From Combretum micranthum (Eukaryota; Streptophyta; Magnoliopsida; Myrtales; Combretaceae), in contig JAMXBD010000963.1 in assembly GCA_024138025.1 (NCBI GenBank), forward strand, positions 186,001 through 250,000: DNA of 64,000 nt, in the 5' to 3' direction. Made by a program: the position numbers and the translations under genes. Shown one piece after another: positions 1 through 9,528 of this stretch. Within the stretch, counting starts at the first letter, position 1. The number at the start of each line of letters is the position of its first letter. The notes under the pieces were generated by a model. The model did no database searches and had not been told where the DNA came from. It worked only from the letters and a program-made list of their open reading frames with translations.

Positions 1-890
1 AATTAAGTTATTTTTTCTTTTTATGAACAAAGGTAAACATCAATTATTAATATCTTAAATGATAACCTGAAATACCTTTTGTTTAAAGTATTTATATGAT
101 CTAGATAAATTACACCTTAATTCCAATAATTTATATTATATATATTTAGAGAAAATTGTTGAATTATTGATCATCAGAAAATTATTTACACAAATATTAA
201 TTATATAAAAATAATTATCTAAATATTGATATAAAATCTCATGTATATTTTTCTATGAATGTTGCATGCCGTACATACGATTTTGTAATGTACAAAATTT
301 CAAAATCATTACAGATGCGATTTTTTGTTAAAGCAAAAATAGCATATGTTAGATGTGATTTTGTATTAGTATTTTAGTAATTAAGATTATGTGCTTTGTA
401 TTTTAGATAATTTTTTTTGTCAAGTCAGTAAACATACATCCTAGGGAAAAGGGAAAATTTTGTTTTTTTTTTTTTAACAATTCTTAAAGTTAGGGATGAT
501 TAAAATAATCTTAAAAATATAATAGTTGAATCGTGTATTTAAGACACAATTTTATGATCTTAAATTAGTAAGAAATTGTGTTTTCTATATACAGTTTCAG
601 ATAGGCTTCAAGGGATGAAAATCTCGATTTAAAGACATGATAGACATAATTTTAGGGTAAACTCTCAATGTCGACATTGTATTTTCAAGCAAACTTTCAA
701 TATATGGTGTTGTAATCTTAAAATAATTTTTAAGGATTTTTCCATTTGCAATTTTTTATTTCCTTTTCTTGGCCTTCTTGTAAACATTCATTCGTTAGCT
801 TTACCTGTTTACAAGGTATTCTATGTTAAGTTGCAACACAGATAAAATTATAAAATTAAGGACATATGCAAATAACATTCTAAATTTTGA
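1..890. other. AT-rich intergenic spacer, no gene seen
   Basis: This stretch is very AT-rich and holds no reading frame that looks coding. Short motifs of the form TGCGATTTT and TGTGATTTT recur at about 250-370, similar to the degenerate repeats at 24.98-25.35 kb, so it may contain old repeat debris. Nothing else could be supported. Confidence 0.5.
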
Positions 891-892
891 TG

Positions 893-1062
893 CGGGAATG
901 ACTATATTCTAAACTTTCAAAACTTATAAATACCCTTAAATTTTTATAAATTGGACCCATGGATTATTTCCTCATTAATGTTAAAGTTTAGGGATTTTTT
1001 TTAAGTTCTTGGGTTATTTATCTTTCTTTCAAGGTTTAAGGAGTATATTCGTAACATTTGAA
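893..1062. repeat. possible small inverted-repeat (MITE-like) element
   Basis: The segment at about 895-950 is roughly complementary to the segment at about 1001-1060 (around 70 percent by eye with small gaps), which would fold into a long hairpin. It has no coding capacity and sits just left of the viral insert. I could not find clean terminal bases or target-site duplications, so the element type is open. Confidence 0.35.
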
Positions 1063-1117
1063 TATATACACATGTTAATTTTAAAAGCTCAAACGGGTCA
1101 ATGACTAAAACTATATA

Positions 1118-1891
1118 CATATAGGTTTAATCCAGGTAGGAGCCAAACCTCTTACTAAATTAGGATTAGATACATCAGTCTTAATGGTGCTTAGAGATTC
1201 TAGAGAATTGGAGTATGAACGATCAATTCATATTGCAATTGAAACTAGCCTAAGCAATCATCCAATTCAATTTGATTGTCATCCTACTGTCACGATAGGA
1301 CTTAAGGACAAAACCATAATGAAGTCTTTAATGTTACAGATAAAGACACACAATTATAAAATGATGGAAGGATCCCTTCCAATGGCTGTAATATACAGAG
1401 TATATTACAAACTAATGAAAACAAACATTTGGATCTAAGGCTTTTAAGGTAGACAGGAGAGGTCAAACCTTATTAATCCAAACGAATCTTTCAAAAGCTA
1501 ATGTTTCTATTCCCAGATTAATTCAATGGAGTCAAATTAATTTGCCTCAACAATGGGAAGTTGACAATCCATTTAAAAAAAAAATTATGTATAATGCTGA
1601 ACCTTCTAGCATTATACAACGTCAGGTAGGAAAGGTAACCATTCAATTCTCTAGAAGATCTTTAGATATTGCAGGAATAATGTGGAAATTAGATCTAAGT
1701 CTTCTAGTACCTCTAGAAGATCTTTATATCTACCTCTTCCACAAGTTATCATTCCTCCACCTCCACAAGACTTACCCCCACAGGTAAATCTTCCACAAAT
1801 TCTTAATCCTTCTTTAAAAGGATTAGTGAATGAACAAATTGGTCTACTAAAAATGGTTTACCAACAACCCAATGAACCTGTTTACAAATAA
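1118..1891 (+). pseudogene. viral movement-protein remnant and proline-rich linker
   Basis: The frame open from about 1118 to 1438 encodes a segment typical of the caulimovirid 30K movement protein, including the stretches LRDSRELEYERSIH and LPMAVIYRVYYK. Homology continues after the stop at 1436 in another frame (about 1440-1787, including WSQINLPQQWEVDNPF), and a third frame to 1891 holds a proline-rich linker (PPPPQDLPP). At least two frame changes and a stop break it. The N-terminal part of the domain is missing at the left junction. In the family this protein carries virus particles between cells; here it cannot be made. Confidence 0.75.
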
Positions 1892-2751
1892 CCTACTTTC
1901 TCGGAAATAGGAGATCCACAACTCAATATTTAAGAAAAACCTTTCGAACCTGATAGGGATTTTCTAAACAAAAAATTTGGATCAACAAAAAATGAAAAGA
2001 TTAGAAACTAGTATTTCAAAACCTTTTCTAATTACAAAAATGAAATCAAAGATGAATATTATAAATTCATGTTTGATAATGGATACCGAATATTATTCTT
2101 TGACTGGTTCCAATAATATTATTTGGTACCAAAACAAATCAATGTTATAAACCATTGTTTTAAATGGCAAATATGAGAAGGTCAGATAGTACAATCTAAT
2201 CATCATCCTTTAACCAAATTAAAACAAGTTTATAAGAACAATGAAATAACTCTGGCTCCCTTCAAAAATTCAAAAATGAAGAAACTGAAGTTAGAAAAAT
2301 AATTGAACAAAATAACTTCACTAACCAACATTTACACACTATTGGTAAATAGTTGGATAGAATCGAAGTTTCTGGACAATGACCAATGAGATTAAGATGC
2401 CTAAAAACCCTTCTAAAGAATTCTTGAAAGCTTTAGAAGATAAGAAATTAAGGCACCTTTAATAAAACATTTTGAAGTTCCTAAGAATCCTTCTAAGGAA
2501 TTTTTGAAAGCTTTAAAAAATAGGGAGACATCTTCATCTAATTCTAATAAGTTCAAAGGACTTATTATAGATGATACTCCCACAGAAAACTTACATGTTC
2601 TTTCTGAAACCTATAGCGTTTTAGAAAACTCTTCAATAATGGAAGATTTAACTGATCTAAAGATCAATAAATCTTAAATAATACTATTAATAGAATTTCT
2701 TGGAAAGAACCTAGAAACTCTATTATCAGAGGCAACACTCCTGATCTCTTA
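1892..2751 (+). pseudogene. degraded viral linker/pre-coat region
   Basis: This stretch links the movement-protein remnant to the coat region. Short open pieces in several frames have the lysine- and glutamate-rich character of the corresponding linker in related elements, and two similar phrases encoding (P)KNPSKEFLKAL occur around 2400-2430 and 2480-2515. Multiple stops interrupt it. The internal near-repeat looks like a local duplication. No domain can be named with confidence. Confidence 0.5.
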
Positions 2752-3360
2752 TTGGAAGAAAATGAAGAAAACAATTATCAAAATAAATATTCTGCGGGAT
2801 CTACCTATGAATGGAACATAGATGGAGCCTCAGAACAAAGAATATTGAATGTTCTCAACCAAATGATAATATTTTCAAACACCAATAAGGCCAGTGACTC
2901 ATTACATGATCATCAAATAGCCTTGATGATAATTTCCGATTTTACTAGACAATTAAAAGGCTGGTGGGATAATTATCTTAATGAAGAACAAAGAGATTTC
3001 ATTCTTACTTCATACAAAGTAGATGAAGCAGGATCTGAAATCTTAGATGAAGAGAATAAACCTATACAACATATGGTTCATTCTCTAATCTACTCCATCA
3101 GTCAACACTTCATAGGAGACCCATCTCACTTCAGAGATAGGCTACTAGAATTGTTGTCTAATATGAAATAAATCATAGGAGAATTTCACCCTTATAAGGA
3201 TGTATTCTTCCAAAGAGTTCTTCTCATAAATGATTGTAACCAATCCTTCTGGAAAGAAAAGTTCTTAGCTGGTTTACCTAACTAATAGGTGAACAAGTTA
3301 AACAAAATAAGAGAAGATTACAATGGCGAAATACCATATGATTCACTTTCTTATGGAGAA
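2752..3360 (+). pseudogene. viral coat-protein remnant
   Basis: An open stretch (2752-3171, 139 codons) matches the core of caulimovirid coat proteins: a QIALMIISDFTRQLKGWWDN segment followed by a region containing HSLIYSISQHFIGDPS. This W-rich motif and the FIGDP phrase are characteristic of the florendovirus/petuvirus-type capsid core. The frame then closes and similarity continues past further stops (for example around 3185-3360). The start ATG at 2752 is internal to the ancestral polyprotein, so the interval marks an open remnant, not a real gene. Confidence 0.7.
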
Positions 3361-3649
3361 TTAGCCTCATATGTTAACAAGATTGGAAAATCTTTGCATA
3401 AATATAAGGCTACAAAAACAAATGAAAAATGACAGAGACAAAAACACCAAAGTCTTGGTGATTTATGTGCTCAATATGATCCTTCTTTTGAACAACAAAA
3501 GAAGAAATCAAAATGTTCATAATGCACTTCTCATAAGAAACCTAAAAGGAATTTCAAAAGGAATTCCAAAATTTTAGGAAGAAATATGAGAAGAAAGAAA
3601 AGACAAACCTTATAAAAAAATATAAGGGAAAGTCTTACAAAAATTAAAA

Positions 3650-3693
3650 TGTTTTAAATGTGAAAAATTGGTCATACAGTTAACCATTGTAAG
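3650..3693 (+). pseudogene. viral CCHC zinc-knuckle remnant with frameshift
   Basis: Codons for CFKCEK are followed, after an apparent loss of one base, by codons for GHTVNHCK in the next frame. Together they have the spacing of a CX2CX4HX4C knuckle that sits at the end of the coat protein in plant pararetroviruses and binds nucleic acid. The frame change separates the two halves, so no functional knuckle can be encoded. Confidence 0.6.
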
Positions 3694-4074
3694 ATCAATA
3701 CCAAATCAATGAATTAAATCTTGATGAAGAAACATGGAGAAAATCATGCAAATATTTACAGAAAATGATTTTCTACCATCTTAGAATCATTCTGAAAATG
3801 AAACTAAGGGAATTCAAGTCAATGATATTGATTCAGATGATTCTTCTGATGAGATTTATTTCTAACTGAAGAAGAAAAAGAAATCCTTCTTAAATTAGTA
3901 GATGTCTGAAAAGAAAAAATGAAATGCATAAAGGATATAGAGAAGAAAAATACTTTGTACCAAAACTTCCCTATAACCTTAATGAAATCCTGAAAAAGGA
4001 CCAATGAAACAGAAATCAATTTATGCTAATGATCTTCATTCTGAAATCAAAATTCAAAAAGAAGAAATAAAATT

Positions 4075-4625
4075 TTGAAAAAAATGCAGTCAAACTTACA
4101 AAAGGATTTTCTTGAATTAAAACAAATCGTTTTAAAACAAAAAGAATCTGAGTCTGAGAATGAAGGAAATCTTAAGACAGGATCTTCCAAAGTTAATGAA
4201 GATTATCTATTACACCTTGTAGAAGTAACTACAAGAAAATGGATAATCAACATTAAACTTAGAATTAACAATGAATTTATTTTGAAAACAACTGTTTTAA
4301 TTGATACTGGAGCATATTTAAATTGCTTAAGAGAAGGGTTAGTTCCCACAAAATATTTTGAAAAAAAACCCAGTCTCTTAAATTTGCATTAAGTAACAAA
4401 TTGCAGATTGAATTTAAAATATCGGATGTAGAGATAATAAAAGATAAAACCTCCTATAAATCAGCTTTTATTCTTATTAAGAATCTTAAGCAAAATGTGA
4501 TTTTAGGAACCCCTTTTATTACTCTTATACAACCATTCATTATCAACAATGAAGGTATTGAAATAAAATTTTTAAAAAAAAAGTTGTCTTCAATTTTGTT
4601 TCGGAACAAAAAAACAAAATGTTAA
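4075..4625 (+). pseudogene. viral aspartic-protease remnant
   Basis: The first open piece (4075-4392) contains VLIDTGAYLNC, whose DTG triad (4303-4311) is the catalytic aspartate motif of retroviral-type proteases. A stop at 4390-4392 splits the domain; the second piece (4401-4625) continues in another frame and includes VILGTPFI, the expected C-terminal hydrophobic-glycine motif. In the family this enzyme cuts the polyprotein. The active-site triad is intact but the domain is broken into two frames. Confidence 0.75.
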
Positions 4626-4707
4626 ATGAGTTGAAAAGAAATTCAATCTCAGAATTTAATTTTCTTATCAAAAAATAAGGAAAAACATTTAGGTTTTACA
4701 AGATGAC

Positions 4708-5485
4708 TTGATGTTTTGTAAAATAGAAAACCAACTTTCAAATAAATCCTTGAAAGAAGAAATTTCTAAATTACAAAATAAGATTGTAAAAACCACATGT
4801 TCTTCTCTACCCAATGCTTTCTGGGATAGAAAATGTCATATAGTTGATCTGCCTTATGAAAGTGATTTTCATGAAAGGAATATCTCGACCAAGGCAAGAC
4901 CAACTCAAATAAACAATGAAATCCTAAAGCATTGCAAAAATGAAATTAATGATTTATTGCAAAAATCATTAATAAGGAAAAGTAAATCTCCTTGGAGTTG
5001 CTCAGCTTTTTATGTTAATAAAAATGCTGAAATTGAGAGAGGAACATCCAGATTGGTGATCAATTATAAACCTCTCAATACTGCACTCAAATGGATTAGG
5101 TATCCAATACCTAACAAAAAAGATTTACTAAATCGATTTCACAATGCAAGAATCTTCTCAAAATTCGACATGAAGTCTGGATTTTGGTAGATCCAAATCA
5201 AAGAGTCTGATAGGTATAAAACTGCATTTACTGTTCCCCTTTGGCCAGTATAAGTGGAATGTAATGCCTTTCGGATTAAAAAATGCTCCATCTGAATTCC
5301 AAAGGATAATGAATGAAATATTCGATGATTTCTCCAACTTCATAATAGTTTACATAGATTATGTTTTGATCTTCTCTCCTAATATAGATCAACACCTCAA
5401 GCATGTTAAATTATTTATGAATGTTGCTAAGAAAAATGGTCTTGTTGTTTCTCCAACAAAGATCTCTTTTCCAAACGAAAATTAG
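4708..5485 (+). pseudogene. viral reverse-transcriptase remnant, catalytic aspartate lost
   Basis: The first piece (4708-5190) contains palm and finger motifs such as KSPWSCSAFYVNK, SRLVINYKPLN and FSKFDMKSGFW. A stop after that tryptophan and a frame change lead into a second piece (5264-5485) with MPFGLKNAPSEFQRIMNEIF. The polymerase box reads YIDY at 5351-5362 where the family has Y-x-D-D, so the second catalytic aspartate codon has become tyrosine. Together with the stop at about 5188-5190 and the frame changes, this makes the copy catalytically dead. The family normally copies pregenomic RNA to DNA. Confidence 0.85.
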
Positions 5486-6306
5486 ATTCTTGGGATTCAA
5501 CATCCACAATGGAACTATATTACCTATATAAAGGTCAATAGAGTTTACCTCAAAATTCCTCAATGAAATTAGGGATAATAACCAACTTCAAAGGTTCTTA
5601 GGAAGCCCTAATTATGTTTCGGATTTTTTCCCAAACCTTAGTGTAATATGTAAACCATTACATAATAGGTTAAAGAACAATCCACTTCAATGGTCTGAGC
5701 AACATACCAATGTTGTAAAGACAATAAAAAACAAGATTAAGGAAATTCCTTGCCTCCATATTGCAGATCCATCCCTGCCAAAAACTGTAGAGACTGATGC
5801 TTCTGATATAGGCTATGGAGAATCCTTAAACAAAAATTGAATGATAAAGAATGCATAGTTCAATTCATATCCAAACATTGGAATGAATGTCAATGAACTA
5901 TTCCACAATTAAAAAAGAAATTTTGGCCATAGTATTAACAATTTCTAAGTTTCAAGAAGATTTGTTAAATAAAAAATTTCTTTTAAGAGTTGATTGCAAA
6001 TCGGCCAAAAATGTTTTACAAAATGATGTTAAAAATTTAACTTCAAAACAGATTTTTGCTAGATAGCCATCAATTTTATCCTGTTTTGATTTTGAAATTG
6101 AGCACATCAAAGGCTCATTGAATGCTTTTCCTGATTTCCTTACCCGTGAATTCTTACAGGGAGATGCCTCCCAAAAAGAAGAAAAGAAAGCAGAAAGAAG
6201 TCCCAAAGAAGGGACTGACCAATGTCAGGTCATGGCTACAAGCTACGGCTCCCCAAAACCAAAATGTTCCAAATCCTCCTCTAAGGATTAATGAAAAATC
6301 ATCCTA
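5486..6306 (+). pseudogene. viral connection and RNase H remnant, end of polyprotein 1
   Basis: Broken frames continue from the reverse transcriptase. Around 5790-5805 a TDASD segment matches the first catalytic aspartate region of RNase H, and near 5975-6000 LLRVDCKSAK and near 6095-6150 IEHIKGSLNAFPDFLTREFL match the later RNase H motifs and the conserved end of caulimovirid polyproteins. At least four stops or frame changes interrupt it. The tail to about 6306 is lysine-, serine- and glutamine-rich, like the C-terminal end of ORF1 in related elements. Confidence 0.75.
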
Positions 6307-6619
6307 GATGACTAGCCAATCATCTAATGAATCTGGTGTCCAACTAGATATTTCAAATGTTATAACAGGACTTGATTAATGCAATAGGAATGGCATTAAA
6401 TCAATCCAACACCGTAATGGCCCTAGAGGCACAACTCACACCATCACCATCAATGGCCCTTGTGGCAAAAGGTGATATACAGGAAGAAATTCCAATGATA
6501 GAGGATGTGAAACCTCTAACCAAGAAAAAATCGCACATATAGGAAGAAATTCCAATTATAGAGGATGTGAAACCTCTAATCAGAAAAAAAGTCACATCAA
6601 AATGTTTCAATAACTAAGG

Positions 6620-7663
6620 TAGCTTCTTCCTCCAGGAAAGAAATTGTCCCCCAGGAAAATGTTCAAAAATAAAAAATTTTCATCAAGGAAATTTTCAAAA
6701 ATATTATCACGGCGGAAAAAGATGTTTTTGAAAATGATCCGATTACATTTGCCAGAAAAATATTTTCTGACAAATTTAATTATGTTCTATATGATTTTTA
6801 TAAAAATAAGGAATTTTATGAGAAAATCTTAGTTGAAACTATATCAGTTTCCTTTAAGCATTTTCAACAGAATGGAGTAGTTCTCTACTTAACCGCCGAA
6901 TTCATAAAGTCTTCAACTTTAGCGAATGGACAAACAAATATGGCCAACCTTATGAGCCAATCAAATTTAAGGTCTCCGTGACCAATACTCAACCTAACCA
7001 TTGCATCCAATATAATTATTATGATTATAAGCAAGCACGGTGGAATACCTTCTTCCGTTCAAATAAATCACGATCCCATGCATGGCTTGTTTTCTTTGAC
7101 AAATGTTCATCTCAAAACCTCCCCTATTGGTTTGCATACTGGTGGGAAGAATTTGAAGCCATTAGTGAGATCGGTCATCAAAATGCACAGAAAGGATTTA
7201 ACGTCTTTCTAAAAAATTATGTTTTAAAACCCTATGATACACCATTTAGAAAGGAAATGTTTTATTTCATGCATATCGGTATTTCTTGGGTAATGACCTG
7301 GTTCTATGAATTTAGACCAATAAATGCAACAACTATCCTCACCAGAAGATACAAGGTCAAATGGTGGGATAGCTTCAGAACGTGGGACAAGTTGAAGAGG
7401 ATGCTATACTCAAATGGGTTGATAGCCGTTCAACAAATGTCTCAACAATTGTTTCACAACAAACTCCCTTTTTTCAAGATAAGGGATTCTTAATGTCCAC
7501 AATATCGCAAGCCAAGACACAAGAGCAAATGAAGAAGCTCCTGGAAATGGCCTTAGCAAGCATCAATGAATCAAGCGTTGGGTCAGCAACTGAGGACGAT
7601 TCAAGTCACAACGGAAATACAAATGAAGATGATTGCTATGGGGTTGACATAACATCACCATAG
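6620..7663 (+). pseudogene. viral second-ORF remnant, unknown function
   Basis: Downstream of RNase H, pieces in different frames resemble the separate ORF found after the polyprotein in florendovirus-like elements: YDFYKNKEFYEKIL near 6790, then a longer open piece (6978-7493) with YNYYDYKQARWNTFF, SRSHAWLVFFD and WFAYWWEEF. An overlapping frame (7382-7663) carries the acidic, serine-rich C-terminal tail. The function of this protein is not established to my knowledge. Frame changes near 6650-6980 and at about 7390-7490 break it. Confidence 0.65.
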
Positions 7664-8347
7664 GATAGTCATTACCAAAGAGTACAAAATGTGTATACCT
7701 TATAGAATAATGTAATAAGTAGAGTATATGACATGTATATACCTACTAAAATCAATGTATAAAACACGTACATCTATAATGCATCATGAGAATCACTGGA
7801 GAATTCACCTTAGTAAAACCCACCGAAAGGTGACACAGTAGTTCTTAGGATTCCTTGACTTTTCACTATTCACTATAGTGAATTGCTTGCCACAATGGTA
7901 CTATTTCCAGTACAACCCATGACTCTCCACTATCTATTACAGTGGACTGTCGGCCACAATGGTATTGTTCACCACCGTACAACCATTGCTCTCCGTTCTA
8001 TACAAGGAGAACAATTCCATAATGCAGAACACACAAGAACAAACACAAACACAATCCTTTCGCAAACATAAACAAAACACAAATACAAACACAATCCTCT
8101 CGTCCAAAAACTTCCCTCTGAAATACTTCCATATTCTCCAATCCAGACATCTCTTCCTCCTTCTGTTCTGTTTTTGTTGTCCCTCAAATATTGCTTGGAA
8201 TCATTCATATGCTTCTGTTTTGAGGTAATTTTATTAATGCTTTTAACGCTTTCAATGTTTTTACATTTCTTTGTATCTGTTTCTTTATCTATTCCTTATA
8301 TGCTTTCTTTCTCCATTTAATTTATTGTATGTCCGATCATTTCTTAA
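7664..8347 (+). other. viral intergenic/leader region with local repeats
   Basis: This non-coding part separates the second ORF from the primer-binding-like site. It has a TATA-like TGTATAAAA at about 7757-7765 that could be the old promoter, and a degenerate tandem pair at about 7866-7990: each unit contains CACTAT..., then GCCACAATGGTA, then GTACAACC, then GCTCTC or GACTCTC. Such structured leaders precede the first ORF in the family. No intact short ORF of interest was seen. Confidence 0.55.
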
Positions 8348-8354
8348 TGGTATA
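8275..8354 (+). repeat. 80-base direct repeat, first copy (just before and into the primer site)
   Basis: The sequence from ATCTGTTTCTTTATCTAT to TGGTATA is repeated at 8838-8917 with an exact offset of 563 bases and only a handful of differences. It is the segment that leads into the primer-binding site of the viral element. Confidence 0.85.
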
Positions 8355-8360
8355 AGAGCC
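8348..8360 (+). promoter_or_regulatory. primer-binding-site-like sequence for initiator tRNA-Met
   Basis: The 13-mer reads TGGTATAAGAGCC. Plant pararetroviruses use a site close to TGGTATCAGAGC, complementary to the 3' end of initiator methionine tRNA, to prime minus-strand DNA. One base differs (C to A at the eighth position). Its place, about 300 bases upstream of the ORF1-like start at 8649, fits. Confidence 0.75.
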
Positions 8361-8648
8361 AGGGAGTTGACATAGGATATTTTATTAAATTATTTAATAA
8401 TTTTGTGCTAGACGATTACCATAAGTGGTGATCTAAACTTATAATACATTTCACTTGGGACGATTACCATAAATGGTGATCCCAAAAGGCTGCAAGCCTA
8501 CTGAGGCTTGGCATAAATCCCAAAGAGAGGTAGCAAGAAGGTCATAAATTGGAAGTCACAATATGGGATAAAGTAGTCCTGTGATAATGAGTTATAAGAT
8601 TAGATAAAGTAGTTTAACAAAATTATGAATAATTTATTAAGAAGAACA

Positions 8649-8837
8649 ATGTCTTCTTCTAGCTTTGCTCCCTCGAAGCAAGGGTCAGAAGATAATATGT
8701 TAAATAGAGACGAAATCCATATGAAGGATTTCGATGAAGTCATAAACCAATTGGAACATTCCAAAGTTGGCTTACAATAAAATTTATTAAATGAAAAAAT
8801 TATCTCTGTAATCCAATTTCTGCAAATAAATCAAATT
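8649..8837 (+). pseudogene. truncated start of viral ORF1
   Basis: An ATG at 8649 begins a frame coding MSSSSFAPSKQGSED and about 28 more residues before a stop; the same frame stays open after the stop to about 8837. The serine-rich start and glutamate/asparagine-rich helix-like content resemble the N-terminus of caulimovirid polyproteins. It is cut off where the second direct repeat begins. The region 8361-8648 upstream is leader with a short direct repeat (GACGATTACCATAAGTGGTG at about 8412, near-copy at about 8459). Confidence 0.55.
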
Positions 8838-8917
8838 ATCTGTTTCTTTATCTATCCCTTATATGCTTTCTTTCTTTGTTTAATTTATTGTATGTCCGAT
8901 TCTTTCTTAATGGTATC
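8838..8917 (+). repeat. 80-base direct repeat, second copy (right end of viral insert)
   Basis: This copy matches 8275-8354 and ends in TGGTATCA, which keeps the first eight bases of the canonical primer-binding site, including the C that the first copy has lost. Host-like sequence follows. It joins directly to the truncated ORF1 start, so it marks a second viral genome end or a rearrangement between two copies. Confidence 0.8.
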
Positions 8918-9491
8918 ATAATTTATATATAACTATTACTATTTTAAATAATTCTTTCTACTATCTTTTTTTTTCTTTATAACATAACCGCATAAATAAC
9001 AAATATATTCTAGAAGAATATAAATATAAAACAACAAACTCTTTTGTATTGATTTTCCACTAAAATTGAATCAACTAATGAACTAAACTAAATCATAGTT
9101 AGTTGCGAAGGTAATTGTTATACTATTGTTTCTATTAATTAGTATTTGTTTGGTGTCATAAAATAATAAAATAATTTTTTAAATAAATTAAATAATAATT
9201 ATCATTTATAGCTAATGGTATTACAATTTAATGACATCTCCTAAGATTGAATCCAAAAAAAAATTACTTATACCAAGTGGCAAGTGATGGTTTGACTAAA
9301 GGCACATGGCAATGGGTTCAAAAATCACACATTCGGTTTAGCGAGAACCGAGGACAAACCTAGTCCATGTTCAAACTCCAGAGGCTGTCTCTTGAAAACC
9401 CCCTAAACTAAAAACACTACTAGCCACCATTCTTCTGGTTTTTATTTCAGGGTGACTTTCCTTCAGGAAAAAAAAAAAAAAAGAAAGGGTT

Positions 9492-9500
9492 TTAGGGTTT
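9492..9500 (-). promoter_or_regulatory. telo-box upstream of MPP-alpha
   Basis: TTAGGGTTT is the reverse complement of AAACCCTAA, the plant telo-box common in promoters and 5' leaders of genes for translation and organelle biogenesis. It lies 29 bases before the MPP-alpha start codon, probably in the 5' leader. Confidence 0.5.
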
Positions 9501-9528
9501 ATTCACCACACCCAGCAGGAACTCAATC

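Larger units (their letters stand above)
1118..8917 (+). mobile_element. decayed endogenous pararetrovirus (Caulimoviridae, florendovirus-like), circularly permuted
   Basis: In order along the + strand I see remnants of a 30K-type movement protein, a coat-protein region, a CCHC knuckle, an aspartic protease, reverse transcriptase, RNase H, a separate downstream ORF, a leader with a primer-binding-like site, and then the N-terminal start of the first ORF. On a circular viral genome the leader and ORF1 start come before the movement protein, so the order is permuted, as expected when a circular DNA integrates through an arbitrary break. Every domain carries frameshifts or stops, so the copy is dead. 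Assignment to a florendovirus-like group rests on domain order and the type of second ORF, from memory of the family. Integration is non-programmed in this family, and there is no integrase domain. The AT-rich codon usage gives no age estimate. Confidence 0.85.
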
